A DNA stretch of 64,000 nucleotides from Prostheceraeus crozeri (lineage: Eukaryota > Platyhelminthes > Polycladida > Euryleptidae), in contig CAJQUW010007497.1 in NCBI GenBank assembly GCA_907163375.1, forward strand, positions 238,501-302,500. The letters are read 5' to 3'. Below are positions 1 to 10,644 of this stretch, one piece after another (positions within the stretch are counted from its first letter, which is position 1; every line of letters begins with the position of its first letter). The position numbers were made by a program, and so were the translations under genes. The notes beneath the pieces were generated by a model, which was not told the DNA's origin, searched no databases, and saw nothing but the letters and a program-made list of their open reading frames with translations.

Positions 1-70
1 GCTTTCAAAACTTACCGGTTTGTGTGATATCGAATGATTGTAGGTTTCTTACTTTGAGGGGGCCCACGAC

Positions 71-1173
71 CAGGGTTTTTTTTAAGGCGATATACGCGCC
101 CGATTTGGGCGGGTAAGAATTTCAAATGGGCGGGTAAAATTTCGGATGTCAACTCGGACCACTGTCCATGTCAGTCACTGTTGTTTTTCACATAAGGCGA
201 ATAATTAGAATTATTCGCATAATTCAAATTTAAAAATTATTAAACCCAACCCTATTTCAAGTGTGGATAACCTATACGAAACCTATTTATGTTCGATTAT
301 GCGATTCGCAACCATCGTCAAGTTAACAAGTACAAAAACTTTCTTTCACTCACACGCATTTAAAAGTAGGAAGTTATCAAAACGGAAATACTATGTAGTC
401 ATGTAGTGGACCATGCCAAAATAAATTTTACTGGTTTCGAATGAAGAAATACATTCGCAGTGGTGCTTTCTTGTCTCACATAGCTTACTTCATTTATAGA
501 ATTTGCATCACTGAAAGTTATGGAGGTGTACAACTGTACAGTACATGTATGTATGCCCCCTATACGTAGTTGACAATAAATTTCGATCGTTGAAGAGAAA
601 CTAGGCCTATTCAATTTTTAAGTAATAATTGTAACACAACTTTTCATCATCCATGACTTAACTAAGCAATTTGCAGACTTTTGCAGTGCAAATAACACAT
701 TCATCGCTTATCAACGGTTATTTACATTCTTTAACTTCACTTCTCATTGATATGCGGCACTGTTTCGTTGATCATCAATAGGCTCTTGTCGATGAGGAAT
801 GACGTTGCAGAATGCAATTTGTCTTTACATAAATTGCAGTTTGCCATATTCACTGTGAAATCATGTAGTGTATTATGCATTTATCATATATGTTTTTACT
901 TCAAGTTCAAGAGACAATTTTCCACTGTTCCTCTCCTTCTTATCCAGCAATTGTTGCTGTGCACATTTTAGTGCATGTACGTCATGTAGGCATATATTGT
1001 ACCACCACCTCTAATTTGCTGAATATTCAAAAGATGCAACTTTGTTTCCGTTTTCTTTTTACAGCTGGAAAGGAAATTGAAAGAAAGATCTACAAGCCTT
1101 GTTTTGCTTTGTTTTAGATTGGTGGGTAGAATTTGGGAGTGGGCGGGTAAACGAAACCTTAAAAAAAACCCTG
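71..1173. mobile_element. non-autonomous hAT-type DNA transposon
   Basis: The element begins CAGGGTTTTTTTTAAGG (71-87) and ends with the exact reverse complement (1157-1173), giving a perfect 17-bp terminal inverted repeat. It is flanked by a perfect 8-bp direct repeat, cccacgac, at 63-70 and 1174-1181. An 8-bp target duplication with CAGGG-type ends is characteristic of the hAT superfamily. Just inside the ends the motif gggcgggtaa recurs (109-118, 132-141, 1141-1150), a likely subterminal transposase-binding repeat. No transposase-like reading frame is present, so it would have moved in trans. The perfect repeats suggest a fairly recent insertion. Confidence 0.88.
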
Positions 1174-1181
1174 CCCACGAC

Positions 1182-3116
1182 TACGTAATTTAGGAGGCCC
1201 ATTCCGATGACTTCCACGGTTTTTATTTTTGATAAGAGTGGCAGCCCTGCATATGTCAAATTGCTCTGCACAGCTTTCTACAATCAGTAAGCGATCATTA
1301 TTATTATAAGGCTGAGAATCACAGTAGTAAAACTCCTGAATTTAAGTGCTTCGCATATCTGTAGAGCAAAAATTCACTGATTTTTGCAAGTTCTTTGCAT
1401 GCTGCCATTTTCATCAATGCAGTTCCTCATGTTTCGGTAGGTTAACAGTTGATGGCAGATGCACACAATTATGGAGTAGGGTTCGTACGCTTCCTTAATT
1501 TTCTTGGAAACTGCTGGAAAATCGGAAATGAAAAAAAATTGAGTCCTTGGATTTCCTGGAAAACAGAACATCTTAGTGGAAACTTCCTGGAAAATTATCT
1601 CGAGGGAGGAAGTAATGGACGCTGATGCGTATTGGAAATTGTGGTGTGATGTGTTAGAGACATAATCACCCATGCTCCTCATCTAAGAAGAGCTAAATTC
1701 AAGCTGTCTCAGAGGATATTCAGGAAAATAATCATCGTGCTTAAATTGACGTGTGTTCTCAGCAAGCTGTCTAATGAGCACATTTGGTTTCTTAAAGCCC
1801 TTAGCTCAATTCTTATTTGCGAAGAAACTAAGGAAGTACGTTACCTTCAAATTGAAATCACATTCAAGGATTGGTTTAGTCGATGACTCCTCAACAAAGA
1901 TTCACAAACCTACATATCAGACTAGTCTTCGCAAACTAAATTCAAGTACGAGTAATACAGCAACTATAACAGACAAGTACTGACGTGTTGCATACAGCAT
2001 CATAATTATAGCCTACATAGCTAAGAAATGAACCAATTTAGCAGCGTGTATTAGTACACCACGCATTATAATATCAAATAAAATTATGTTTTACAAACAA
2101 TAGTTGTTTACTTTGTGGGTACTGTCATATACATTTAAACTAACAATCTAACTAGGATCCATCCGCCTCCCCCCGAATTAAATCCTCACATTAGGAAATA
2201 AGGAATTAGTTACAATGCAATTTAAATGTGTTGCGGCTCACTGTCCTTGATGAAATCAAGTAAATATCAATCATCTGACCATCACCCAGTCATACTTATT
2301 ATAGATTGTACAATTTACGTGCATAATTTTACACGTTATTAGGGGGTGTACCTGTCAGTGATTTTGATAGGTTATTATAGCATTTATTTGATTTTACAAT
2401 AATTTGTAATTTAGACAATTACTTCCTGCATGTAATAAAAGTGAATTAGCTAAAATATTCATTTTGAAAATTTTCAAAAATGTGCTTTCTCGGGGTCGTT
2501 GGTGTCGGCATTTCTTTTGGAAATAAACCGATTGCTGAGGGGTTCAACAAGTTCCGATATATCGGTACATTCCTAGATTAAAAATCCTTTCACCGATAGT
2601 CTGCTTAAGCTAAATATATTCACTTTGTACAACAAACACACTTACCAGACGTCAGCTCGAAGTTTCAGACATTATATGTTGCGCAATTTAAATATATGAT
2701 ATTTCTTCTTTACTGTAAATTCCATTTTGAAGCTGTGCATCTTACGTGTACAGGACTGCGCTTGGTTGGGTTTGAGCGCCCAGGATTTTGCGGTCGAAAT
2801 GCGATCGTCCTGACCAAGTTCCTGTTGATGACCTCATTTAAATAGTCAAATAATATTCATGCGAGTATTTTGCAGTATTTCATTTCTCGTTCTAGCTTAG
2901 GGAACTGGCATTAATTCTCTCATTTACCTGGTAGATTTTAGATAGCGCAATCCGGATGTGTTAGCGAGATCTGATCTTATGATTGGAACATAGACCTGTC
3001 CTCTTATCATCTGAATGGGCAGACTGTTACATAGAATCTTTGCAATATAAGACATTAATCATAATTTTGAGCAGAGCGACTTACTCGCCAATTCATTTCA
3101 CATGAGGGGAGGAGAA
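1182..3116. other. no recognised gene; AT-rich non-coding DNA
   Basis: I see no coding exon, RNA gene or bounded transposon here. Short open frames (for example 1374-1682 minus and 1753-1983 plus) lack any family resemblance and have no conserved-looking composition. The region lies upstream of the first recognised DHX37 exon and may be intron or 5' flank. Confidence 0.5.
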
Positions 3117-3240
3117 CCGTTGTTTGTCCTTCTGGTAAGTATTTTAATTTCTTTAACATTTTAGGATATGCTTATTTCTTTCAAATAATATTTTGCACTT
3201 TCTAAAAATTAGCTGCTCGTTTGCTTACCTTAAACCTTTA
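3117..3240. repeat. dispersed repeat, second copy at 53715-53830
   Basis: About 115 bp here (starting near tgtttgtccttct, followed by gtaagtattt and acattttagga) reappear on the same strand near 53716-53830 with roughly 80% identity by eye. The repeat contains no open frame. It sits just 5' of the LINE fragment in this location but not in the other, so it is probably a separate repeat family or a LINE 5' piece. Confidence 0.45.
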
Positions 3241-3261
3241 ATTTAACTACCTTTATGTACT

Positions 3262-3840
3262 TTAAAAACTGTGGTGTGCAGTACTATTCTTTCTCGAATT
3301 GATGACTGTAATTCAATTCTATACAACTGTCCAACGTATCTTCTGGAGAAGCTACAGCGTATTCAAAACAATGCGGCGATGTTAATGGTGCGTATTCCGA
3401 AATATGATAATATATCGTGTCATCTTTCTGATTTACACTGGCTTCGTATCAGGATATGTTTTAAAATTTGTGTCACTGTGTACAAGATTCTTCAGGGCTC
3501 TTGTCCGTTCTATTTGTCAGATCTCGTATCCGTATATGTTCCTAGACGATCGTTGCGTTCATCTGGTGATTACCGAATCCTATAGTCTCGTAATTATCGG
3601 ACTCGCTGGAAGAAGATCATTTTCCTATGCTGCACATGTATTGTGGAATTCCTTACCAAGAGACGTGAGGTACTGTGCATCCCTGCACTCATTTAAAAGA
3701 TCTTAGAAGGCATACTTTATTTCTTACAATCGCTGACGTGTTTATGTTTTTTTGTGTACATGTAATGTTGCATAATTTTGTTGCGCATGAGCTCACCAAG
3801 TAATGGCGCTCTATAAATATACAGTTATCATTATTATAAT
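3262..3840 (+). mobile_element. L2/CR1-type LINE, 5'-truncated 3' end
   Basis: Two overlapping + frames (3271-3585 and 3404-3706) encode the C-terminal part of a CR1/L2 reverse-transcriptase protein. The first carries RIDDCNSILYNCP, LEKLQRIQNNAA and LSDLHWLRI; the second carries LWNSLPRDVR, followed by a phenylalanine-lysine terminus. One frameshift near 3560-3590 separates them. The 3' end, agtaatggcgctctataaat followed by an ATT-rich tail, is the typical L2/CR1 3' terminus. The catalytic part is missing, so this is a dead 5'-truncated copy. Confidence 0.88.
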
Positions 3841-4548
3841 TACTTTTCTACGCTAAACGTTTTTCATAGCTTTGCTGTGTCGTATGTTTTTATCAATAGT
3901 CATACATAGCACTGTTTACATATGCTACTTATTATTTGTCGGCCTTGGTAGTAATCTGTCAGACACTAAGATTACTGGTTCATTTTCGAGTTTAACTCAA
4001 TCTGCCATCACTGTGAAAATAATTTTAAGTGCCGTGGCGACTATTACCTTGCTCTTGTTATCTGAAATAGAATTAATTATAGGTGCAGTTCGGCCAGATT
4101 TTTGACCTCGTCTCAATGGCTTCTTCTTTGCATAATAGTCAATCTAGCGAACTTTGACGCACTTCCGATTCCTCAATTAGCGCAATCATCAACTTTAGGA
4201 GACGAGATGACGTCACACGTGCCAGTGATCTGATACGCCACTGTTAGCATATGCTAGGTGACGAATCAGCTAGGCGCATGAGGATCAACGCAGAGGGACA
4301 AAATGAACTGCAGGAAATGAGTCATTGACAGGAAGTCACTTGTTTATGTTCATGAACACATTCAAAATGTCTAAAATTGCACAATACTGCGCATACATGT
4401 GCACAAACAAAACGGACGTTCCTAAGAAACTTGGCTTCAGTAGCATTGCACGAACTTATATTAAACCGACAAGGCACAGTGTCGCATATTCTAAACGCTT
4501 CAAATAAAATAATGAAATAAGATATCTAAGATATACAAAGCATGATGC
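3841..4548. other. no recognised gene
   Basis: Non-coding sequence between the LINE tail and a small open frame. Short frames at 3872-4105 and 4325-4507 show no domain or family resemblance. Confidence 0.4.
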
Positions 4549-4558
4549 TTAAGGAATA

Positions 4559-4771
4559 TTGCAAAAACAGACAGCCTTTACTCTACTTGAGTTAGGAGGC
4601 TGTACCGTGCTTGAAAATGGGACGCAAATTAGTTGGAATTTTCTCTCGCTAAAAGACGTACATGTGTTACAAAAACTGAATGAAACTCGGGCCAAATTTG
4701 AGATGGTGCTATCAACTAATTCTCGAGACAAACTTCAGATTTTTTCAGATGAAATGGATATGGATTTATGA
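4559..4771 (+). CDS. possible exon or retroposed gene fragment, unidentified
   Basis: An open frame of about 70 codons ends at a tga and contains SWNFLSLKDVHVLQKLNETR, then a short acidic tail ending in DEMDMDL. Its balanced, amphipathic composition looks more like real protein than chance. It has no in-frame ATG at its 5' side, and a cag at about 4568-4570 could be a splice acceptor. I do not recognise the family. It could be a terminal exon of another gene, a retrocopy piece, or chance. It lies upstream of the DHX37 exons on the same strand but does not resemble DHX37. Confidence 0.25.
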   Translation: MQKQTAFTLLELGGCTVLENGTQISWNFLSLKDVHVLQKLNETRAKFEMVLSTNSRDKLQIFSDEMDMDL

Positions 4772-5447
4772 GATGCAAGTAACCATGTGATGCACGAATC
4801 GTCAGAAAGTGAAGAGAGTCAAGGTGCTCCAGTTCGTCCAACGTTTCATGTTCCAGATAATTAGTTTTTGTGTTGATTTGCAGTACCGACTTATTTCTTG
4901 TAGTCATCCTATATTTTTGATGCAGCAAATGTGCATTTTAGAATCTGACAGCAAATATTCAGCGAAAAATTATTTGTCGTATTTTGCCATTCGTAGGCGT
5001 GAGTGTCTTGAATCGTGATCAGCCACATGTGCTTCATTTTGTTATCATCGGATACATCCCATCTCATTCAAAAATAATCTAGTTACCTTAGGTCTATTCA
5101 GAGCTTTGCTTGCTTGCATACTACAGGGTTCCTCTATCAGCCAACCACAGTGAACCTCCTGTCTAGTGCACGGCCCTCAGCTTCTCAGTAAACAGGAATC
5201 GGCAGCTGTGACGTCATCATGATAATGAATTTTAGACATGAATTTGCAGGCAATCTAGCGAGCAGATGAGTGTGACAGTGATAGGAAATCGTCGTAGTGA
5301 TTGAATACTTCAATATTCAGGAATAAAATTCGTTTCTGAAATTGACCGAACTATACCTTTAAGAACAGCTTTGAAGATATGTTTTGAATCTTCATTACCA
5401 TGAATCCTTAAGTCCATTAAGCTTCAGCGTTTTCATTATATTTGCAG
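4772..5447. other. no recognised gene; upstream of DHX37 exon
   Basis: No coding signal or repeat boundary seen. The last bases (tttcattatatttgcag) form a good polypyrimidine tract and acceptor for the exon that starts at 5448. The first coding exon of DHX37, expected to encode a short basic start, was not found here or further upstream. Confidence 0.5.
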
Positions 5448-5684
5448 GATAAAATTATCGATTTGCCATACCGTTCGGAGGAGTATGCAGATTCAAATCA
5501 GCTAATCGTGTCTGATGATGCTAAAGGCAGTTATCAATCACCCAAAAATTCCTTTACACGAAAAGAATGGAAACGCGAGAAGCGTTCCGGGAAGGCACAT
5601 GAGAACTCATCTTCATCGACTTTGAGTAAGAAGAAAAGAAAGAAGCTGCAGCGCATTGTGGATTTGAAAGCAAGAAAACAGACG
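5448..5684 (+). CDS. DHX37: DHX37 exon (N-terminal basic region)
   Basis: A 237-bp exon (79 codons, phase 0 at both ends) between an acceptor ending tttgcag and a gtaaaa donor at 5685. The product starts DKIIDLPYRSEEYADSNQLI and includes TLSKKKRKKLQRIVDLKARK. This matches the N-terminus of animal DHX37, which has an acidic start, a stretch reading about SNALVLP, and a basic LTKKERKVLQKILEQKEKK segment. DHX37 is a DEAH-box ATP-dependent RNA helicase acting in small-subunit ribosome assembly in the nucleolus, at U3 snoRNA release. The basic run probably serves nucleolar targeting. Assignment rests on this match plus phase continuity with the three later exons; an upstream start exon is still missing. 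Confidence 0.78.
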
Positions 5685-6564
5685 GTAAAATATTTTCATC
5701 TGTTTTTCAGACAGTTGTGCTCAAAGCCAAGAAGCTATCATAAGGTTGCATCTTTTGTAAATGCATTCAAAATTAACGATTTGTGAGTTAGTGGAATTCA
5801 GAACTGGGATCCGCAACTTCTGGATTGGCTCACCAATTTACAAGATTCGTATACAATTCTTCACGTACTCTATCAAGACTCTTTGTGTAGGCCTATACAT
5901 CGACCGTAGATCTTTCACATCATTACGACCGATATGTTTTCCCTCTTCATGATGTGTTCACAAAACTTGCTTTTCACTCCCCATTAAAGATGCACCCCGG
6001 AGCAGTGCTAAACGGACAGCCGACTCCAAACAATCGATTCGTTGTTCTTCAATGAAAGTACGCAATTCACTATTAAAAACAGTACACAAATTCATTTGTC
6101 TCAAACTTTCAAAGTCGTTGTCAATTTTCTTTGAGAAACTACATATCTGAAAAAGCTTTCCCTTTACTGCTGCAAATTCAACGTACGTATGCTCATTTTC
6201 TTTTTAAATTTTCTAAAATAGGGGCGATATGCTTCCGGAACTTACTCATGCGCTCTTCTGTTCATCTACAAAATCATAATCAGATGCCTGATCAGCAGAT
6301 AATTGAATGCATAATTCTCGATGCTTCCCTGTAGGAGCAATCCAATGTTGTTTTGGCCAGTGACAAGTTGATATAAATTTTTCCAAAAATGCAAGAAATG
6401 CTTGTCAGCATCAGATTCATATATGTATAAATACATATAAATAGATATTGCTATCTATTTAAATGAGATCTCCACACCGACCTGATAACCACTAAATGAA
6501 AATACTTCCACCTGATTTATACAGTTCCAAAAATCTTTCAAAATTTTATGATTTCTAGACACTT

Positions 6565-6603
<39 letters not shown>

Positions 6604-6750
6604 TACAAGTGTTGTTAAACTGTTGGTCGTTTATCAATATATTGCAGTTTTGTAAAGTTCTTTCTGTTTTTCTGATTAATTGTTTTCCTTTATGATCTCA
6701 TACTTTGAAGCCGATGTTAGACTACCATTTGATTATCTAAAATTCATTGT
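5685..6750. other. DHX37 intron sequence, no recognised element
   Basis: Start of the 7.3-kb intron between DHX37 exons at 5684 and 12966. Contains an AT dinucleotide run at about 6571-6597 and short unassignable frames. No bounded transposon recognised until the Penelope sequences begin near 6760. Confidence 0.5.
6571..6597. repeat. (AT)n microsatellite
   Basis: About 27 bp of alternating TA. Similar TA runs occur inside the nearby Penelope sequences (7022-7037, 8139-8150, 10634-10649), where they may be hot spots for template switching. Confidence 0.9.
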
Positions 6751-6759
6751 TTGACAACG

Positions 6760-7306
6760 TTTCGGACCTGAAAACTTGGTCCATTTTCAAGTACAAGCAA
6801 GATATGAAAGTATTTAAAAATCGCAAGTTACAACATATGATAATGTCACTGCTATTAAATGATGTTTAAATGTCCCATATCTCTTTTTATGCAATTTGGG
6901 ATTTCTTTCTTTGATTAGAATGGCTTCAGTGATCTGCAACTCATTGATATCCGAGAATTTAGCTAGAACAGACATCGGGTCAATGATGTTTTGGGTTTTG
7001 TGCGGTGTATGACCACACAAGTATATATATATATATACTTCAGTGGGTACTGGGTACCCCTTCATGTGCTCTGAGATCCGAGTAATAAAATGTCTAGAAG
7101 TCTCCCCGATATAGACATATTCACATTGTCCACAGGTGTACGAATACGTACATTTTGATTTCAAGTCGGAGGGAATAATATCTTTATTTCTAAAGAACAT
7201 GCTGGTCTTCAACGTTTGAAAGACCGCTCTGATTTTTACATTGCTTGGTAACAATTTGTTTAGCTCATGTATTCTGCTTTTCAGAACAGGCGCTTTCTCA
7301 CGGATA
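6760..7306 (-). mobile_element. Penelope-like element, GIY-YIG end, copy A1
   Basis: The minus-strand frame 6814-7530 encodes the C-terminal endonuclease region of a Penelope-like retroelement: a linker, then YSYTCGQCEYVYIGETSRHF, the GIY-YIG core preceded by a C-x2-C pair, then RISEHMKGYP. Its downstream tail (LCGHTPHKTQNIIDP..., ending at 6814) differs from copy A2 at 7467 and changes right after a TA run at 7022-7037, so this copy looks chimeric. Beyond the stop, 6740-6800 carries on the minus strand a ggacc/ggtcc stem followed by gaaacgttgtc, the degenerate hammerhead-like motif common in Penelope 3' regions. The reverse transcriptase is absent, so it is inactive. It lies inside a DHX37 intron. 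Confidence 0.8.
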
Positions 7307-7466
7307 AAAGGAAATTGCCAATTGATGATTTTCAAATTTTCAGGTTTAGCCTCTTTTTCAACTCCAAACTGATTGTCAACTTTCGCTTTAACTTTGTCTA
7401 TGGTATGTTCATCATACCCATTATCAATAAAAATTGTCTTGATTTTCAAGCAAGAATTTTGATAAA

Positions 7467-8060
7467 TCCGTGAGAAAGCGCCTGTTCTGAAAAGCAGAAT
7501 AGATGAGCTAAACAAATTGTTACCAAGCAATGTAAAAATCAGAGCGGTCTTTCAAACGTTGAAGACCAGCATGTTCTTTAGAAATAAAGATATTATTCCC
7601 TCCGACTTGAAATCAAAATGTACGTATTCGTACACCTGTGGACAATGTGAATATGTCTATATCGGGGAGACTTCTAGACATTTTATTACTCGGATCTCAG
7701 AGCACATGAAGGGGTACCCAGTACCCACTGAAATATCAGTTCATCCACACGCACTAGAGAGAAAGAATTTTAAAGTCATTGCGTGCACCAACAATCACAA
7801 GATTCTCGAATCGATTCTGATTAAAAACAATAATAATTTGCTGAACAATAGAGACGGTTCCTTTCCACTTCTGCTAAATCTATAGCTATGTCATTGGATT
7901 CAAACTACGTCATTTCATGTCTGTCCTTTTTCTGTTTCATCTGTACATTGCCATCTGACGCCATTTTAACAGAGTTCATTTCATTTCATCTCATATAAAA
8001 ATGATTTTACCTTATTTTACATCAATCCATTGACAAAGGAGACTGTAGCGCTCTGAAACG
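7467..8060 (+). mobile_element. Penelope-like element, inverted copy A2
   Basis: The + frame 7517-7885 repeats the GIY-YIG segment of copy A1 almost base for base in inverted orientation (7467-7735 against 7036-7304), then continues with its own C-terminus (EISVHPHALERKNFKVIACT, ILESILIKNN). The 3' region to about 8060 includes gctctgaaacgcgtttgg, a motif resembling the decayed hammerhead core found downstream of many Penelope genes. The copy is 5'-truncated, with no reverse transcriptase. Head-to-head joined partial copies are typical of Penelope insertion. Confidence 0.8.
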
Positions 8061-8153
8061 CGTTTGGATAAAAGCAAATTATCAAAAGATTGCTTTTTTT
8101 TCTTTGAAATGAATATGTGGCCATATCATGGAAATATATATATATATACATAT

Positions 8154-9661
8154 ATGATAAAGAAAAACAAATTGTCTTTTCTCAACCGCACATGTTTCAG
8201 TGTTCATTACACCATCATCAGCGGACAAATCGTTAAAATAAAGTAAAATTCGCCTTATATATGAAATCACTAAAGCATGGAAATTGAATAAAATTAACAA
8301 TTGCTAGTCAGACAATCCGAGGTAGAGAGGGTGAGATCCGTTCCGTTCGTTGGACAGGCATTTCACATCTTGCTTGATTAAAATAGATTCCAGAATAAAG
8401 GGCAACTTGTACCGACCTATGACTTTAAAGTTCGTTTTCTCAGGACTGTGTTCATGCATAGAAATTTCTGTCAAGACAGGGTAACCTTTAAGATGCTCAG
8501 CGATGCGAGTATCAAGATGGCGTTTTATAGCGCCGATGTACCGCATATTGCAACGGTCACAAAAGTATTTGTAAACAACATTCGATTTCAGACCGCTGGC
8601 AATCTTATCTTTGTTAGGAAAATAATCACTCATTTTGGAGGTTTTGAAAACCGGTTTGATGGTAGTGTTCGATAAATAGTGATTCAAGCCTTTGATTCTG
8701 TTTTTAAACTCTTTACTGTCTTCAGCAATGAACGGAACGGACCAATATAAAATGGCTTTCTTATCATCATTTTTCACAATCGATTGCTGGCTTTGAAAAA
8801 TCTTCTGTTCTACTTTTGATTTTGTTTCATTTATAAGAGGATCTGGGAAGCCGTTTTGTTTAAATATTTCAGTTATCTTTTTTACAGCATTATCGTACAA
8901 AGAACGATCAGAGCAAATACGATGAGCCCTATAAAAGAGGGATCTCATAGCATCTAATTTATACTGCTTGGGGGCATATGCGTGAAAATGCATATAAACT
9001 CCTGTATTGGTAGCTTTCAAATGAAAGTCAATTTTGAATTGCTCTGATTTCAACGTTATATTAGTGTCAAGAAAAACCAAAGAATCGTTGACACTTTTTC
9101 CATCGTAAATTTCAAATCATCGTCTAGGGAATTCAGAAAATTCAAAAAATTTTCTGCTTCATTATCGTTACGAAAACGAGAAAAACAATCGTCTACATAG
9201 CGACGATAGAAAAATGGCTGATTGCCGTCGTACTTAGGAAATTGGCTTTCAAGAAGATCCATAGCGAAGGCTGCCATGGTAGGTCCTAAACTGGACCCCA
9301 TGGACATGCCGTTGATTTGGTAATACAAATTATCATTAAATGAGAACAAAATATTTTCGCAAGCCAGTTCTAATAAACTCGATAATGCAGTCGAGTTTAT
9401 AGGTAATTTGCTGAAATCAATCATTGAGACAATGTGTCTGATGGTCCTCTTCAAAGGAATACTGGTGAAGAGATTGACAACATCGAAACTATACATTTTA
9501 TACGACTGATCAGAAACATCAAGATTTTTCAGCTGGTCAACAAATTGAAAAGTGTCTTTCAAAGAAAAGGTTTTTGGGATTTGAGGTTTCAGTAATTGTT
9601 TATTGCGTTCATTGCTGAAGGCAGTAAAGAGTTTAAAAACAGAATCAAAGGCTTGAATCAC
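8154..9661 (-). mobile_element. Penelope-like element B1: reverse transcriptase plus GIY-YIG
   Basis: Two overlapping minus frames carry the C-terminal two-thirds of a Penelope protein. The upstream one (9056-9661) has reverse-transcriptase motifs NGMSMGSSLGPTMAAFAMD and the catalytic RRYVDDCFSRF. The downstream one (8304-9080) continues with FLDTNITL, the thumb region, then CDRCNMRYIGAIKRHLDTR, the GIY-YIG endonuclease. One frameshift in the 9056-9080 overlap separates them. The 3' untranslated part (8154-8303) carries an antisense-oriented hammerhead sequence. The N-terminal third of the gene is missing here, but a matching piece lies at 10217-10550. Penelope reverse transcriptases are telomerase-related and the GIY-YIG domain nicks target DNA. 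This copy is not functional. Confidence 0.9.
8170..8231 (-). ncRNA. hammerhead ribozyme-like motif of Penelope B1
   Basis: Read on the minus strand this has the conserved CTGATGA box (8221-8215), a 5-bp stem II with an aatga loop, and GAAA (8198-8195), as in the + copy at 10112-10168. The base at the usual cleavage position (8189 on this strand) reads G, where active hammerheads need A, C or U, so self-cleavage is doubtful. Confidence 0.7.
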
Positions 9662-10187
9662 TATTTATCGAACACTACCATCAAACCGGTTTTCAAAACC
9701 TCCAAAATGAGTGATTATTTTCCTAACAACGATAAGATTGCCAGCGGTCTGAAATCGAATGTTGTTTACAAATACTTTTGTGACCGTTGCAATATGCGGT
9801 ACATCGGCGCTACAAAACGCCATCTTGATACTCGCATCGCTGAGCATCTTAAAGGTTACCCTGTCTTGACAGAAATTTCTATGCATGAACACAGTCCTGA
9901 GAAAACGAACTTTAAAGTCATAGGTCGGTACAAGTTGCCCTTTATTCTGGAATCTATTTTAATCAAGCAAGATGTGAAATGCCTGTCCAACAAACGGAAC
10001 GGATCTCACCCTCTCTACCTCGGATTGTCTGACTAGCAATTGTTAATTTTATTCAATTTCCATGCTTTAGTGATTTCATATATAAGGCGAATTTTACTTT
10101 ATTTTAACGATTTGTCCGCTGATGATGGTGTAATGAACACTGAAACATGTCCGGTTGAGAAAAGACAATTTGTTTTTCTTTATCATG
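9606..10187 (+). mobile_element. Penelope-like element, inverted copy B2
   Basis: This is a 582-bp inverted near-duplicate of 8154-8735. The + frame 9596-10036 encodes the linker and GIY-YIG domain (CDRCNMRYIGATKRHLDTRI, KGYPVLTEIS) with only a few differences from copy B1. It runs to the same C-terminus and into a 3' region with the hammerhead ribozyme. It joins B1 head to head across 870 bp of reverse-transcriptase sequence. The high identity suggests both copies came from one insertion event, or two close in time. Confidence 0.9.
10112..10168 (+). ncRNA. hammerhead ribozyme, type I, short stem III
   Basis: The core is complete: CTGATGA (10119-10125), a 5-bp stem II ggtgt/acact closed by loop aatga, GAAA (10142-10145), and a 2-bp stem III (A145-U150, C146-G149 with loop AU). 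The predicted cleavage follows C10151. Stem I pairs ccg (10116-10118) with cgg (10152-10154), and, beyond an internal loop, ttgt (10112-10115) with acaa (10165-10168). Hammerhead motifs with very short stem III are known in the terminal repeats of Penelope-like elements, where they process the RNA. All invariant positions I can check are intact, so this copy could be active. Confidence 0.85.
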
Positions 10188-10640
10188 AAATCAACACTGG
10201 GTTCACTATGCGTCAACGTATTACGGTCAACCTTAGGCCCAGAAAAGGATCCACTCGTCAAAGATGGAGTGAAATTAGCCGACAAAAAGGTTCGAGCAGA
10301 GCTTCGACTTAAAGTTCTTCGAGATTGCTACAGTGACCATCTCATCCCCAGATTCCTTCAGTTGAAAGTTCCAAAGACACTGCAGAATTCAAAACAAGGA
10401 ATTCGGAAGGCTCAGAGATCTGCTTTGAAGCAACAGATTGGTGAGGCTACACGTGACCTGAAACTTAAAGCTTCTCATTTAGCTGATTTTACTAATTCTT
10501 TTGATTCTAATCTCAAACCAATTTTGAAATCAATCATTGAGCAAAAATAATGAACACTGAAACATGTCCGGTTGAGAAAAGACAATTTGTTTTTCTTTAT
10601 CATGAAATCAACACTGGGTTCACTATGCGTCAATATATAT
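10132..10640 (+). mobile_element. Penelope B N-terminal gene piece between direct pLTR-like repeats
   Basis: An 85-bp segment (10132-10216) is repeated at 10549-10633 in the same orientation. Between them a + frame (to 10550) encodes LRDCYSDHLIPRFLQLKVPK and a basic helical tail, resembling the N-terminal region of Penelope proteins that precedes the reverse transcriptase. The layout, a 3' end plus terminal repeat, then the gene's 5' part, then a partial terminal repeat, fits the tandem or permuted structure with pseudo-LTRs known for this group. The second repeat lacks the CTGATGA box, so only the first holds a full ribozyme. Confidence 0.72.
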
Positions 10641-10644
10641 ATAT

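Noticed and set aside
3117-3140. ATG followed by a gtaagt donor as possible first exon of DHX37
   Set aside because: The short product does not match the basic DHX37 start, and the segment belongs to a dispersed repeat seen again at 53715.
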